DNA of 64,000 nt from Gloeobacter kilaueensis JS1 (GCF_000484535.1 NC_022600.1:4660792-4724791); one strand, 5' to 3'. Shown: positions 8,633-18,208, counted from the stretch's first letter. Notes: generated by a model not told the origin, from the sequence alone. Numbers and translations are program-made.

Positions 8633-9520
8633 ATGGCAAAACTAGGGCGGCGCAGGGCTCAAAATAGCGAGGGCGAGTTTTACGTCGATAGCAGTTGCAT
8701 CGACTGCGACACCTGCCGCTGGCTGGCCCCGGAGGTCTTTTGCGAAGCAGGCGATCAATCGGCGGTCTATCACCAACCGACCAGCGAATTGCAGCGGCAG
8801 CAGGCGCTGCAGGCGCTGCTTGCCTGTCCGACCGCTTCGATCGGTACGGTTCACCCTCCCCAGGACATCCAGGCTGTCCAGGCCACTTTTCCGCTGCCCG
8901 TCGCCGATAACGTCTTCTACTGCGGCTACCACTCGGAGGCGTCCTACGGGGCGGCGAGCTATCTGATCCTCCGGCCCGAGGGCAACATCTTGATCGATTC
9001 GCCCCGCTTCGCCCCACCCCTGATCAAGCGCCTGGAGCAGCTGGGGGGCGTGCGCTATCTCTATCTCACCCACCGCGACGACGTGGCCGAGCACCAGCGC
9101 TTTCGAGAGCACTTTGGCTGTGAGCGGATTCTGCACACAGCCGATATTGCCGCCGACACGCGCACCGTCGAGATCGTCCTGGAGGGCGACGCAGCAATTG
9201 CCTTTGCGCCGGAGGTGGTGATTTTGCCCGTACCCGGCCACACCCCAGGCCATACGGTGCTGCTGTACCGGCAGAAATTTTGCTTTACAGGCGATCACAT
9301 TGCCTGGTCGGCGGCGCGTGAGCGGCTGGTGGCCTTCTGGGACTACTGCTGGTACTCCCGCAGCGAACTGGTGCGCTCGGTCGAAAAACTCCTCCCCTAC
9401 CGCTTCGAGTGGGTGCTGCCGGGCCACGGTCGCCGCTACCATGCCCAGGCCGAGCAGATGGCCGAGCAGATGCGCCTGTGCCTCGCGGATCTGCGCGCTA
9501 AAAGCCTGGTGCGCTCCTAG
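8633..9520 (+). CDS. Ferredoxin domain fused to metallo-beta-lactamase-fold hydrolase
   Basis: 295 residues. Residues about 15-75 form a single-cluster ferredoxin domain with CIDCDTC and a distal ACPTAS, giving Cys positions for one 4Fe-4S or 3Fe-4S centre. The rest is an MBL fold: LTHRDDVAEH in place of the usual HxHxDH (the second His is Asp), PVPGHTPGHTVLLY, FTGDHIAW and VLPGHGRRYH. The same N-terminal ferredoxin plus THRDDV-type MBL arrangement occurs in other photosynthetic organisms; its reaction is not established. The 3' end overlaps the convergent GGDEF-REC gene by four bases. Confidence 0.86.
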   Translation: MAKLGRRRAQNSEGEFYVDSSCIDCDTCRWLAPEVFCEAGDQSAVYHQPTSELQRQQALQALLACPTASIGTVHPPQDIQAVQATFPLPVADNVFYCGYHSEASYGAASYLILRPEGNILIDSPRFAPPLIKRLEQLGGVRYLYLTHRDDVAEHQRFREHFGCERILHTADIAADTRTVEIVLEGDAAIAFAPEVVILPVPGHTPGHTVLLYRQKFCFTGDHIAWSAARERLVAFWDYCWYSRSELVRSVEKLLPYRFEWVLPGHGRRYHAQAEQMAEQMRLCLADLRAKSLVRS

Positions 9521-10509
9521 CGCCGGAACCCCCGAAAGGCCGGATCGCCGGTGGGCAAGTCGGCGACTTTGGCCGACTCCTCGATGAGCCGGTCGATCCA
9601 GCTCAATAGTTCGTTCAATTCAAAGGGCTTGGGTACGAACAGATCCGCTCCGGCGGCGAGGGACTCCTCGCGGTCGGCGTTGGTGGCAGCGACGATGAGG
9701 AATGTCTTCTCCAGCTCCGGCTGGCGGCGCAACTCCTGGCACAAGAAGGGTCCAGCCGGTAGATCGGAGGTAAATAGATCGAGGATGATCACCCTGGGCG
9801 GATTGGTGACCGCCAGCTTGAAGGCTTCCTGGCCGGAACTGGTGACGACCACCTCGTAGCCGCGCATCTCAAGGGTGGTCTGCAACAGATAGGCCAGGGC
9901 AGCGTCGGGCTCGACCACCAGCACGCGGTGGGAGAGAGAATCTGCGACGGACGAAGCCTGCAGGTGAGCCTCCGGGTTGGCGAAGCAGTAGCTGCAGGAC
10001 TGGTTGGCCTGGGCATCGAGGTTGGTCTGCAGGGCGCTTGAAAATAGCTGCGCCAGCGACCACTCCCGGCGGCCAGCCGCCGGAACGATACCGATGTTGA
10101 CGGTGACAAGCGGACAGCGCCGACCGATGCCGTGGCGGTCGGTACCCACCAGAAAGCCGCGCTGGCGGTCCTGACGGGTATAAAAACCGAGCGACGCCTT
10201 TTCCCACTGCAGGCAGATCTCGCAGGCCAGCCCCTCGGCGCGGCGGCCCTCGACGAGAGCCAGAAATTCTTGTGCGCCCAGGCGATAGAGCAGGCCACCG
10301 CCGGTCACGCAGCGATCGAGGGTGCTCTGGAGGGTGGAGAGCATCTTTTCACCGGCCACTCGCCCGTAGATCTGATTGTAAAGACGAAAATTAGAAAGAT
10401 CGATGTACAGCAGTGCCCAGTCCTGGTCCCGGTGGCTACCAAAGCGATGGCGCAACTCGCTTTCCATCCGCTCGAAGTCGAGCGGCGGCTGGATAGGGCG
10501 CTCAAGCAT
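9517..10509 (-). CDS. Degenerate GGDEF domain fused to a C-terminal receiver domain
   Basis: 330 residues. The first half resembles a diguanylate cyclase (YIDLSNFRLYNQIYGRVAGE, then LLYRLGAQEFLALVEG), but the signature is GAQEF (residues 78-82), so cyclase activity is unlikely. A receiver domain follows from about residue 194, with phospho-acceptor Asp244 in IILDLF and Lys294 in FVPKPFE. The GGDEF-then-REC order is the reverse of the common layout. Its start overlaps the end of the histidine kinase gene by eight bases, so the two are translationally coupled and probably form a kinase-receiver pair. Confidence 0.82.
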   Translation of the reverse strand: MLERPIQPPLDFERMESELRHRFGSHRDQDWALLYIDLSNFRLYNQIYGRVAGEKMLSTLQSTLDRCVTGGGLLYRLGAQEFLALVEGRRAEGLACEICLQWEKASLGFYTRQDRQRGFLVGTDRHGIGRRCPLVTVNIGIVPAAGRREWSLAQLFSSALQTNLDAQANQSCSYCFANPEAHLQASSVADSLSHRVLVVEPDAALAYLLQTTLEMRGYEVVVTSSGQEAFKLAVTNPPRVIILDLFTSDLPAGPFLCQELRRQPELEKTFLIVAATNADREESLAAGADLFVPKPFELNELLSWIDRLIEESAKVADLPTGDPAFRGFRR

Positions 10510-11512
10510 CTAAGCGGTCCTCGCCTGGGTGGGCTGCGGGCAGGCTGATCGTAAAGACGCTGCCGACGCCGTACTGGCTCTCGACGCTGATCGACCCGCC
10601 CAGGCTTTCGACCAGGGACTTGGTGATGTAGAGCCCGAGGCCGGTGCCCTCCCGCTCGCGGGTCAGGGGCGAGTCGATGCGGCTAAAACGGTTGAAGATC
10701 TGATCGAGGTGCCCCTCGGGAATACCGATGCCCCGGTCGCGCACGGCAATCCAGAGGACGTTCGGATCTTCAGGATCGACGTGGGCACTGATTTGCACCG
10801 GCGAACCGGCCTCAGAATATTTGAGGGCGTTGTCGATCAAGTTGGTGAGAATCTGCTCAAGCCGGTCTTGATCGGCCCAGATGCGCGGCAGGTCAGCGGG
10901 CAACTCGGTCAGCATCGGATTGCCGGTGAATTTTTGTGAGAGATTCTCAACGACCCGATCGACAATTTCTGCGAGTTCGAGGCGCTGGGGCAGATTCTTG
11001 AGCCGCCCGGACTGGATTTTGGAGACGGTGAGGATGTCCTCGACCAGCCTGGTCAGACGGTCGGCCTGATTTTTGATAATCCGCAAAAACCGGCGGTGCT
11101 GCGCCTCGCTCAGCTGGGAGCCCGAGCGCAAGAGCGTATCGATAAAACCTTTGATGCTGGTGAGGGGCGTGCGCAGCTCGTGGGAGACGGTCGAAACAAA
11201 GTCGGCCTGGGCCTGATCGAGTTCTTGATGGGCTTCCTGCAAAAAAGTCCAGATTTTATGCCCCTGGGCACTCTCGGCGGTGAGCACGTTGAGGTGGAGG
11301 TGCTGCTGAGCGGTTGTCTGCCAGCAGACGCTGCCGTGCCCGTTGTGGGGCAATTCCGGGGACCAGTCGTAAATCCAGCTGCCCTCCGCTTCGGGGGCGC
11401 GCACACCCGTCAGGCTCGCCATAGCCTCGTTCCAGAGCAGAATCTTTCCACGACGGTCGGTCACCACCAGCCCAAAAGGCAAACAGTTCAGAATTTCGTG
11501 TTCAGCCAGCAT
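10502..11512 (-). CDS. PAS-containing sensor histidine kinase
   Basis: 336 residues. A PAS-like sensor occupies about residues 1-60 (LNCLPFGLVVTDRRGKILLW), followed by a HisKA domain with STVSHELRTPLTSIKGF (His111) and an HATPase_c domain with the N box NLIDNALKYS, DRGIGIPEGH and GTGLGLYITKS. No membrane segment is visible, so it is soluble. It lies between rpaA (145 bp upstream, same strand) and the overlapping GGDEF-REC gene, so it may phosphorylate either. In clock-bearing cyanobacteria RpaA is served by SasA, which has a KaiB-like N-terminus; this kinase does not. Confidence 0.9.
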   Translation of the reverse strand: MLAEHEILNCLPFGLVVTDRRGKILLWNEAMASLTGVRAPEAEGSWIYDWSPELPHNGHGSVCWQTTAQQHLHLNVLTAESAQGHKIWTFLQEAHQELDQAQADFVSTVSHELRTPLTSIKGFIDTLLRSGSQLSEAQHRRFLRIIKNQADRLTRLVEDILTVSKIQSGRLKNLPQRLELAEIVDRVVENLSQKFTGNPMLTELPADLPRIWADQDRLEQILTNLIDNALKYSEAGSPVQISAHVDPEDPNVLWIAVRDRGIGIPEGHLDQIFNRFSRIDSPLTREREGTGLGLYITKSLVESLGGSISVESQYGVGSVFTISLPAAHPGEDRLDA

Positions 11513-11657
11513 CTAGTCTTTAATTGAGTAACACAGTATTTTGCCCGAGCGTGCGAAAAAAATACTGAAGACTTCCTGCTCTACCGAGTCAGAAAGCGCT
11601 TCGCCCCCTCATCAGTGTATCGGATGTCACCTATAAGCAAGGCAAAATCGGACTGCC

Positions 11658-12386
11658 CTATTCGGCGGGTTCAGCCATCGTCTGGTCTGCCGAGATCTCA
11701 AGGCAGTAGCCCGCTCCGTAGACGGTCTTGATAAAGCGGGGATGGCGGGGTTCCGGTTCGAGCTTGGTGCGCAGGTGGCGGATGTGAACGCGGATCGTCT
11801 CGATGTCGTCGTCTGGATCGTAGCCCCAGACTTCTTTGAGGATCTCGCTGGGGGAGACGGTCTGGCCGTGGCGCTGCAAGAGGCAGTGCAATAGCTCGAA
11901 TTCGAGGTGGGTGAGCTTGATCGTCCGGCCAAACCAGACGCACTCGAAGCGCTCCGGGATCAGCGTAATCGGCCCCTTCGAGAGAATCTCGGTGTGCCGG
12001 GCCGCCTGGGGCATCCGGTCGGTGCGCCGCAACAGCGCCCGCACGCGGGCAAGCAGCTCCTCCAGCTCAAAGGGCTTGGTCAGGTAGTCGTCCGCTCCGG
12101 CGTTGAACCCGCTCACCTTGTCCTTGACCTGGCCCAGAGCCGTCAGCATCAGCACCGGAATCTCGGAGGTGCGCTCGTCGCGGCGCAAGCGCTGGCAGAT
12201 CGTCAGACCGTCCACCTGAGGAAGCATCAGATCGAGCACGATCAGATCGGGCAACAGCTGCAGCGCCAGCGCCTGGCCCTTGATGCCGTCCGGAGCCTCC
12301 ACCACCTCGTAGCCGGACATCTGCAAGTTGAATGCGATCAACTCGAGAATGGCAGGATCGTCGTCAATCACAAGCACGCGCGGCAT
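11658..12386 (-). CDS. rpaA: OmpR-family response regulator RpaA
   Basis: 242 residues. The receiver domain has Asp52 ([11 protein letters not shown]) and Lys104 ([18 protein letters not shown]). The winged-helix DNA-binding domain contains [39 protein letters not shown] and [10 protein letters not shown], which fit RpaA better than RpaB. RpaA is the circadian output regulator in Synechococcus and also affects phycobilisome coupling. An in-frame start exists at 12407, but AAGGA seven bases before the ATG at 12386 marks that one. The kinase gene lies downstream on the same strand. Confidence 0.9.
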   Translation of the reverse strand: MPRVLVIDDDPAILELIAFNLQMSGYEVVEAPDGIKGQALALQLLPDLIVLDLMLPQVDGLTICQRLRRDERTSEIPVLMLTALGQVKDKVSGFNAGADDYLTKPFELEELLARVRALLRRTDRMPQAARHTEILSKGPITLIPERFECVWFGRTIKLTHLEFELLHCLLQRHGQTVSPSEILKEVWGYDPDDDIETIRVHIRHLRTKLEPEPRHPRFIKTVYGAGYCLEISADQTMAEPAE

Positions 12387-12419
12387 TTGTAATCCTTGTT
12401 TTTTCAAGCGAAATGTTTT

Positions 12420-12448
12420 TTAACTAAAGTTAACCACCTTTTATTATA
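12420..12448 (-). promoter_or_regulatory. rpaA leader: inverted repeat and -10 box
   Basis: On the minus strand a TATAAT hexamer lies at 12448-12443, about 60 bases before the rpaA ATG. Just inside the transcript is a perfect inverted repeat, TTAACT-AA-AGTTAA (12420-12433). It could be a regulator site; no clear -35 was identified. Confidence 0.45.
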
Positions 12449-12663
12449 TCTATCATAGATCTGCTAAAAGCGGGGTGTTCACTCATTTTTCTTACTACGA
12501 CCGCTGTGCGGTGTGGCTTGGACAGGCTATAAACCTCTTGCTGAGCATCTTTCAGCTTAAAGTGCGAGTTGCAGCAGCACTGGTTCTCCCGCCTTCGCGC
12601 TTCCCTCCCCTAAAGGAGAACAGGCCCGATACCGTACAATAGCTGTCGAGTGAAAGTGCAACT

Positions 12664-13557
12664 ATGACGGGCTTTCAAGCATCTTCCGCCGCCGATACTG
12701 TTGTTTTGACCTCGCTTTCGGGAGCGGGCCGTTCCGAAGCGGCACGTATCCTCGAAGATCTTGGATTTTTGTGTCTCAACCACGTCCTGCCGGAACTGGT
12801 GCCCGCTTTTGTGCAGAACTATGCGCCGCTCAATCCCCGTCTGGCGCTCTGCCTGGCAACGCTGCCGGGCCAGGACGTTCAAGCGGCGCTCATTGCAACG
12901 CGGCTTGCCCTGCGCACTGCCTCCCGTCAGGCGCTGCACCTGTTTGTTGATTGCTCGGAGGAGGTGCTGCTGGGGCGCTACGCCCTCTCGCGCCGCCCCC
13001 ATCCCTGGTTCAACGGCGAGGGGTTGCTTGCGGCTATCCGCCACGAACGCCGCGCCCTAGAATCGGTGCGCGACTGGGCGGACGAAGTGATCGACACCAG
13101 TGCGCTGAGCCCGGCCCAGCTGCGCACGCGCATCGTCGCGCTCGTCAACGGCGAAGCGCCCGAGCTGCCGGTGACGCTGATGAGCTTTGGCTTCAAGCGC
13201 GGCCTGCCCGCCGACGCCCAGGTTGCCCTCGATATTCGCTTTTTGCCCAATCCGTACTACGAGAGCGCTCTCCGGCCCTTAAGCGGCCTCGACAGTGCGG
13301 TGGCAAGCTACGTCTTCGCCTCCGAACAGGCCCAGCAGACCTACCGATCGCTGCTCGAATTTTTGCGCTTTTTACTGCAGCAGTACCGGGGCGATCGGCG
13401 CAGCCAGCTTTTGATCGCTGTAGGTTGCACCGGTGGTCAGCACCGCTCGGTTGCCTTCGTCGAGCGCCTCGCTCAGGAGTTGGCAGCCGAGGGCACCGCC
13501 TGCCGCACAGTCCACCGCGATCTTGTCGCCAACCGGCTGCAGGAGGTGAGCCTGTGA
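12664..13557 (+). CDS. rapZ: RapZ/YvcJ-like P-loop protein (RNase adapter family)
   Basis: 297 residues. The N-terminal P-loop is [14 protein letters not shown] (residues 17-30), with Arg where most homologues have Lys. The C-terminal half carries the RapZ signature ([26 protein letters not shown] and [15 protein letters not shown]). In Escherichia coli RapZ targets small RNAs for RNase E in amino-sugar control; in Bacillus the homologue YvcJ neighbours yvcK, as here. The stop overlaps the yvcK start (GTGA). The 256 bp upstream, shared with divergent rpaA, carry no gene. Confidence 0.92.
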   Translation: MTGFQASSAADTVVLTSLSGAGRSEAARILEDLGFLCLNHVLPELVPAFVQNYAPLNPRLALCLATLPGQDVQAALIATRLALRTASRQALHLFVDCSEEVLLGRYALSRRPHPWFNGEGLLAAIRHERRALESVRDWADEVIDTSALSPAQLRTRIVALVNGEAPELPVTLMSFGFKRGLPADAQVALDIRFLPNPYYESALRPLSGLDSAVASYVFASEQAQQTYRSLLEFLRFLLQQYRGDRRSQLLIAVGCTGGQHRSVAFVERLAQELAAEGTACRTVHRDLVANRLQEVSL

Positions 13558-14906
13558 TCAGCGCCCTGCGCCTGCGCAAGCTCACCACCCAGTTCGGCAA
13601 GTGGCTCTATCCGGGGATGCGGGTCAAGCGCTGGCTCGCCTTGATCGTGCTCGGTACGGTCTGCACCAGCCTGGGGCTTGCGATCTGGGTGGACCTCAGA
13701 CCTATCTTCTACAGCAGCAAGGTGCTCTGGGGACTGGTGCGGGGGCTGGCCGAAATCCTTCCCAACGACATCAGTGGTCCGCTGGTGCTGGTGGCCGGTA
13801 TCGGCTTCGTCGTTCTGGGCCTGCGCTTCACCCTGGGTTCGATCACCGAAGTGCTGGTGCCCGAGGGCGAAGACGACCTTGTCGAGCGGCTCTTCCGGCA
13901 TCGCCGCCTCAGCCGTGGACCCAAAATCGTCGCTATCGGGGGCGGTACCGGTCTTTCGACGTTGCTGCGCGGCCTCAAGCGCTACAGCGCCAACATCACA
14001 GCCGTCGTCACCGTCGCCGACGACGGCGGCTCCAGTGGCCGATTGCGCCAGCAATTTGGCGTACTGCCCCCCGGTGACCTGCGCAACTGCCTCGCTGCTC
14101 TGGCGGACGAAGAAAAACTGCTCACCGAACTCTTTCAGTACCGCTTCAAGACCGGCGAGGGGCTGGCGGGGCATTCCTTCGGCAACCTGTTTCTCACGGT
14201 CATGGCTGAGATCACGGGCGACCTCGAAAAGGGCGTAGAGGCAAGCTCCAAAGTGCTCGCCATCCGGGGCCGGGTTCTGCCTGCCACCCTCGACGATATG
14301 ACCCTCTGGGCCGACCTCGACGATGGCCGCCATATCGAGGGCGAGTCGAACATCTCCCACGCCGGAGGGCAGATCGTGCGCATCGGCTGCAGCCCGGCGG
14401 TACCCCGCGCCCTGCCGCAGGTGGTCGAGGCGATCGTCGATGCGGACCTTGTGATCATCGGTCCTGGCTCGCTCTACACCAGCATCGCCCCCAACCTGCT
14501 CGTACCAGAGATCGTTCAGGCGCTCCGGGTGAGCAAGGCGCGCAAGATCTATATCTGCAACGTCATGACCCAGCCCGGTGAGACCGACGGTTACGCCGTA
14601 AGCGACCACGTGCGCGCCCTCGAAGGGGCGGCGGGCGGGCCTTTTTTTGAGGCGGTGCTCGTTCACCGCGACCCGCCCACCCGCAACCTCGAAAGCCTCC
14701 GCCGCTACGAGCAGCAGGCATCTTATCCGGTGGCGATCGACCGCGACAATCTGACGCTGATGGGGCTGCAGCTGGTGATGGCGAACGTGATGGATGAGAA
14801 CGATGCCGGTACGACCATCCGCCACTCCTCGCGGCGGCTGGCGCGCGCCCTCCTGCGCTGGTACACCCGCAGCCTCCAGCAAAATCCCCAAGATCGAGCT
14901 TCTTAG
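13554..14906 (+). CDS. yvcK: YvcK/CofD-like gluconeogenesis factor with N-terminal membrane anchor
   Basis: 450 residues from the GTG at 13554; AGGAGGTGAG lies just before it. The frame is open much further upstream, but that stretch is a shadow of rapZ. Two membrane helices (about residues 25-50 and 75-100) precede the YvcK core: [53 protein letters not shown] and [11 protein letters not shown]. YvcK binds UDP-sugars and affects central carbon use and cell-wall synthesis in Bacillus. The anchored form is usual in cyanobacteria. rapZ-yvcK is a conserved pair. Confidence 0.93.
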   Translation: MISALRLRKLTTQFGKWLYPGMRVKRWLALIVLGTVCTSLGLAIWVDLRPIFYSSKVLWGLVRGLAEILPNDISGPLVLVAGIGFVVLGLRFTLGSITEVLVPEGEDDLVERLFRHRRLSRGPKIVAIGGGTGLSTLLRGLKRYSANITAVVTVADDGGSSGRLRQQFGVLPPGDLRNCLAALADEEKLLTELFQYRFKTGEGLAGHSFGNLFLTVMAEITGDLEKGVEASSKVLAIRGRVLPATLDDMTLWADLDDGRHIEGESNISHAGGQIVRIGCSPAVPRALPQVVEAIVDADLVIIGPGSLYTSIAPNLLVPEIVQALRVSKARKIYICNVMTQPGETDGYAVSDHVRALEGAAGGPFFEAVLVHRDPPTRNLESLRRYEQQASYPVAIDRDNLTLMGLQLVMANVMDENDAGTTIRHSSRRLARALLRWYTRSLQQNPQDRAS

Positions 14907-15353
14907 ATGGAATACGTCGAAGCGAGCGGTGTTGTCGCCCGTCCCCTCGCCGCTGTCTGGCAGGCCCACACCGACCCGCAGCTGTTGGCGCAAGTCTGGC
15001 CCTCCTACCCGCCGCTGCGAGTGGTAGGACCGGGTACGATCGACGGCCCCGACCAGTTCACCGTCCAGATCGATCTGCCGCCGCCCTTGCCGCCCATCGA
15101 CTGGCAGGTCGAGATCGTCCGCTGGGAGCCGCCTTTTCGCTTTGTCGATCGGCAGGCGAGGGGCCCGTTTCGCTTTTGGGAACACACCCACCAGTTCAGC
15201 GCCCTCGACGACGAGCGCACCCTGTTCGTAGACGGCATCAGCTTCGAGTACAATCCGCTCATCGATGGCCTGATTGTCAAGCCGGCTCTGGCTCTGGTAC
15301 TGGAGTGGCGGGTGGGCCGAATGGGCGAGGTGCTGGGCGGCAGGATCACCTGA
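14907..15353 (+). CDS. SRPBCC-domain protein
   Basis: 148 residues starting right after the yvcK stop (TAGATG). It looks like a polyketide-cyclase/START-type SRPBCC barrel: ASGVVARPLAAVWQAHTDPQ at the N-terminus, FWEHTHQFSALDDERTLFVD centrally and a C-terminal amphipathic helix (LALVLEWRVGRMGEVLGGR). Such domains bind hydrophobic ligands; the ligand here cannot be guessed. Its place between yvcK and secD suggests simple co-transcription. Confidence 0.78.
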   Translation: MEYVEASGVVARPLAAVWQAHTDPQLLAQVWPSYPPLRVVGPGTIDGPDQFTVQIDLPPPLPPIDWQVEIVRWEPPFRFVDRQARGPFRFWEHTHQFSALDDERTLFVDGISFEYNPLIDGLIVKPALALVLEWRVGRMGEVLGGRIT

Positions 15354-15365
15354 GCGCTAGGATAA

Positions 15366-16652
15366 GTGGCGTTACTGTTGCGCCCGGCTATGCGTCAAAG
15401 AACCTGGTTATTGCTTCTCGTCGCGGTGGTGATCGTGGGCTCGATCTTGATCATCGCCACCAAGCCGACGATCCTCGGCCTCGACCTGCAGGGGGGCAGC
15501 CAGCTGACGCTGCAGGCAAAGCCTTCTGAAAAAGTCAAACAGGTCACCCCTGAAGTGATGAAGGGGGTGGCCGCCGTCGTCGAGCAGCGCGTCAACGGCC
15601 TCGGCGTCTCCGAGGCGCTCGTGCAGCTTAAAGGCAGCGATCAAGTTCTTGTCCAGTTGCCGGGGGTCAAAGATCCGGCCCAGGCGGAGCGCCTGCTGGG
15701 CGACACGGCCCAGCTCGAATTTCGCAAGGAAGTCCCAGGGGGCAAATTTGAAAAAACCGACCTGGGCGGCACGGATCTGACCAATGCCTTTCCCCAGGCG
15801 CTCCAGGGCGGCCAGGGCTGGGAGGTGGGGATCGAATTTACCGGGCCGGGGGGCGATAAATTTGCCCGGATCACCCGCGAGCTGGCCGGTACGGGCCGCC
15901 GGTTGGGTATTTTTCTGGACAACAAGCCCATCAGCACCCCCACGGTCGGCGTCGAATTTGTCGATCGCGGCATCACCGGCGGCAAGGCAGTGATCACAGG
16001 CCGCTTCAGCGCCCAGGAAGCGAGCGAGTTGGGCATCAAGCTCAAAGCCGGTGCCCTGCCGGTGCCGGTCGAGGTGATCGAAAACCGGACCGTAAGCGCC
16101 ACCCTGGGAGCGGACTCGGTGCGCCAGAGCCTCTACACCGGCATCGCCGGGACGATTCTGGTACTCCTGTTTATGATCGCGTTTTACCGGCTGCCGGGAT
16201 TGGTGGCCGATGTCGCCCTCGTCATCTATGGGCTGACGACCTTCGCCATCTTCAAGCTGGTCCCGGTCACCCTCACCCTGCCGGGCATCGCCGGTTTTAT
16301 CCTCTCGGTGGGCATGGCGGTCGATGCGAACGTGCTCATCTTCGAGCGCACCAAAGAAGAGCTGCGCTCGGGCAAGCAGCTTTTTACCTCCGTCGAAGCA
16401 GGTTTCCAGCGCGCCTTTTCGAGCATCCTCGATGCCCACGTCACTTCGCTCATCACCTGCGCAGTGCTCTTTTTTCTGGGAACGGGCCTGGTCAAGGGTT
16501 TTGCCCTCACCCTGGCGATTGGCCTTCTGGTCAACCTGTTTACGGCGATCACCGTCTCGCGCACCTTCTTGCTCACGATGCTCAATTTTTCTAACCTGCG
16601 CAAACCCGCGCTCTTTGGTGTCACGGGCGTTCCGGCCAAGGCGGTGCGCTGA
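15366..16652 (+). CDS. secD: Protein translocase subunit SecD
   Basis: 428 residues from the GTG at 15366, with AGGA just before it; an in-frame ATG at 15390 is an alternative. Features are a first membrane helix, the motif LGLDLQGGSQLTLQ, a periplasmic P1 region, then five C-terminal helices with the conserved GMAVDANVLIFERTKEEL. SecDF uses the proton gradient to aid late steps of Sec export. The P1 domain is shorter than in E. coli, as usual in cyanobacteria. The stop overlaps secF (TGATG). Confidence 0.95.
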   Translation: MALLLRPAMRQRTWLLLLVAVVIVGSILIIATKPTILGLDLQGGSQLTLQAKPSEKVKQVTPEVMKGVAAVVEQRVNGLGVSEALVQLKGSDQVLVQLPGVKDPAQAERLLGDTAQLEFRKEVPGGKFEKTDLGGTDLTNAFPQALQGGQGWEVGIEFTGPGGDKFARITRELAGTGRRLGIFLDNKPISTPTVGVEFVDRGITGGKAVITGRFSAQEASELGIKLKAGALPVPVEVIENRTVSATLGADSVRQSLYTGIAGTILVLLFMIAFYRLPGLVADVALVIYGLTTFAIFKLVPVTLTLPGIAGFILSVGMAVDANVLIFERTKEELRSGKQLFTSVEAGFQRAFSSILDAHVTSLITCAVLFFLGTGLVKGFALTLAIGLLVNLFTAITVSRTFLLTMLNFSNLRKPALFGVTGVPAKAVR

Positions 16653-17566
16653 TGGAACTGAAGATCTCGAAGACCAAAAATCTCTACTTTGCCCTCTCCG
16701 CTGCCTTGATCGTAGCCGGCCTCATCGCGATGGTAATCTCCTGGATTACCCTCGGTGCGCCGCTGCGGCTCGGGCTTGACTTTACCGGCGGTACCCTCGT
16801 CCAGTTGCGCTTCAGCCCCAAAGCGCCCGCAATCGAGGCGGTACGTCCGGTCGTCGAAAAGCAACTGGGCATCACCAACATCCAGCAAATTGGCGATCAA
16901 AATATCGCCATCCGCACCCGCTCGCTCTCGACCGACGAGCGCACCAAACTTCAAGAACAATTGCGCGCGAGCCTAGGCAAATTCGAGATCGAGCGCATCG
17001 AGACGGTGGGGCCCACGATCGGCCAGGAATTGCTCACCAACGGCCTGCTGGCCCTGGGCCTCTCCCTTGTCGGCATCCTCGCCTACCTGGCTTTTCGCTT
17101 TCAATTCGACTACGCCATCTGCGCCTCGATCGCCCTGTTCCACGATGTCCTGGTGCTTCTGGGCATCTTCTCGATTCTCGGACTGCTCTTTGGCGTCGAG
17201 GTCGATACGCTCTTTGTCGTTGCCCTGCTCACTGTCGTGGGCTTCTCCGTTCAAGATACGGTCGTGGTCTATGACCGTATCCGCGAGAATCTCAAGTTCC
17301 AGAGCCGCAAGAAGACCTTCCCGGATATCGTCGATGATTCGGTCAACCAGACCCTCGTGCGCTCGATCAACACCACCGTCACCGCCCAACTGGTGCTGTT
17401 GCCCCTCGCCATCTTCGGCGGCGAGACGATCCGCCTTTTTGCCCTGGCGCTCATCGTCGGCTTTCTTTCCGGCACCTATTCGAGCATCTTCAACGCCAGC
17501 GCCCTGCTTATCTGGTGGCGCGAGCGCAAAACGACCGCCCCAGTGACAGCAAAGGCCCAAAAATAA
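16652..17566 (+). CDS. secF: Protein translocase subunit SecF
   Basis: 304 residues. Visible are a first helix, LGLDFTGGTLVQLRF, a short periplasmic domain, and the SecF pore motif VVGFSVQDTVVVYDRIREN followed by NQTLVRSINTT. It partners SecD in the translocase and is translationally coupled to it. The stop directly abuts the stop of the convergent NarL-type regulator, leaving no room for a separate terminator. Confidence 0.95.
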   Translation: MELKISKTKNLYFALSAALIVAGLIAMVISWITLGAPLRLGLDFTGGTLVQLRFSPKAPAIEAVRPVVEKQLGITNIQQIGDQNIAIRTRSLSTDERTKLQEQLRASLGKFEIERIETVGPTIGQELLTNGLLALGLSLVGILAYLAFRFQFDYAICASIALFHDVLVLLGIFSILGLLFGVEVDTLFVVALLTVVGFSVQDTVVVYDRIRENLKFQSRKKTFPDIVDDSVNQTLVRSINTTVTAQLVLLPLAIFGGETIRLFALALIVGFLSGTYSSIFNASALLIWWRERKTTAPVTAKAQK

Positions 17567-18208
17567 CTACTCCAGCCGCACCAGTCCCCGGCGGATGGCA
17601 AGCATCGCCGCCTGGGTACGGTCCTGAGCGCCCATCTTAGAAAGAATATTGTTCATGTGGGCACGCACGGTGCCCTCGCCGATGAAGAGGCTGACGGCGA
17701 TCTGGCGATTGCTCTTGCCCTGGACGACCAACCTGAGCACCTCCAATTCGCGGGCAGTCAGTTCGGGATTATTGAGACGGCTGGTGAGTCTGGCGGCGAT
17801 CTGCTGGGGGATGCGCTTTTGACCGGCGTGGACGGCCCGGATCGCCTCGATCAGCTCCTCGGTCGGGGCGTCCTTGAGCAGGTAGGCCATTGCCCCCGCC
17901 CGCAATCCCCGATACACGTCCTCGTCGGTGTCGAAGGTCGTGAGAACGATAATCCGCGAATCGGGAAACTCGGTGCGGATGGCAACCAGCGCCTCGACGC
18001 CGTCCATATCCGGCATTCGCAGATCCATCAGCGTCACCGCCGGCAGATACCGCCGAAAAAGGGCGATCGCCTCGTGGCCATTGCTGGCTTCACCCACCAC
18101 CGCCATACCGGGCTGGCGACTGATCACCGCCGCCAATCCCTGGCGGACGACAGGGTGATCGTCGGCGAGCAAAATCCGAATCGCTCGATCCACCGGTGGG
18201 GTGTTCAT
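17567..18208 (-). CDS. NarL/LuxR-family response regulator
   Basis: 213 residues. Receiver domain: ILLADDHPVVRQGL, Asp62 in LMDLRMPDMDG and Lys in YLLKDAPTEEL. The C-terminal LuxR helix-turn-helix is LTARELEVLRLVVQGKSNRQIA then GEGTVRAHMNNILSKMG. AGGATG precedes the ATG. No kinase gene is adjacent, so the partner is elsewhere. It is divergent from the sigma-factor gene across 164 bp. Confidence 0.93.
   Translation of the reverse strand: MNTPPVDRAIRILLADDHPVVRQGLAAVISRQPGMAVVGEASNGHEAIALFRRYLPAVTLMDLRMPDMDGVEALVAIRTEFPDSRIIVLTTFDTDEDVYRGLRAGAMAYLLKDAPTEELIEAIRAVHAGQKRIPQQIAARLTSRLNNPELTARELEVLRLVVQGKSNRQIAVSLFIGEGTVRAHMNNILSKMGAQDRTQAAMLAIRRGLVRLE

Noticed and set aside
12951..13553. Upstream in-frame extension of yvcK.
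   Set aside because: It is an alternate frame of rapZ; a strong AGGAGG site and GTG mark the yvcK start at 13554.
13473..15191. 572-codon open frame on the minus strand.
   Set aside because: It is the antisense shadow of rapZ, yvcK and the SRPBCC gene, a common effect in GC-rich DNA, and shows no domain.
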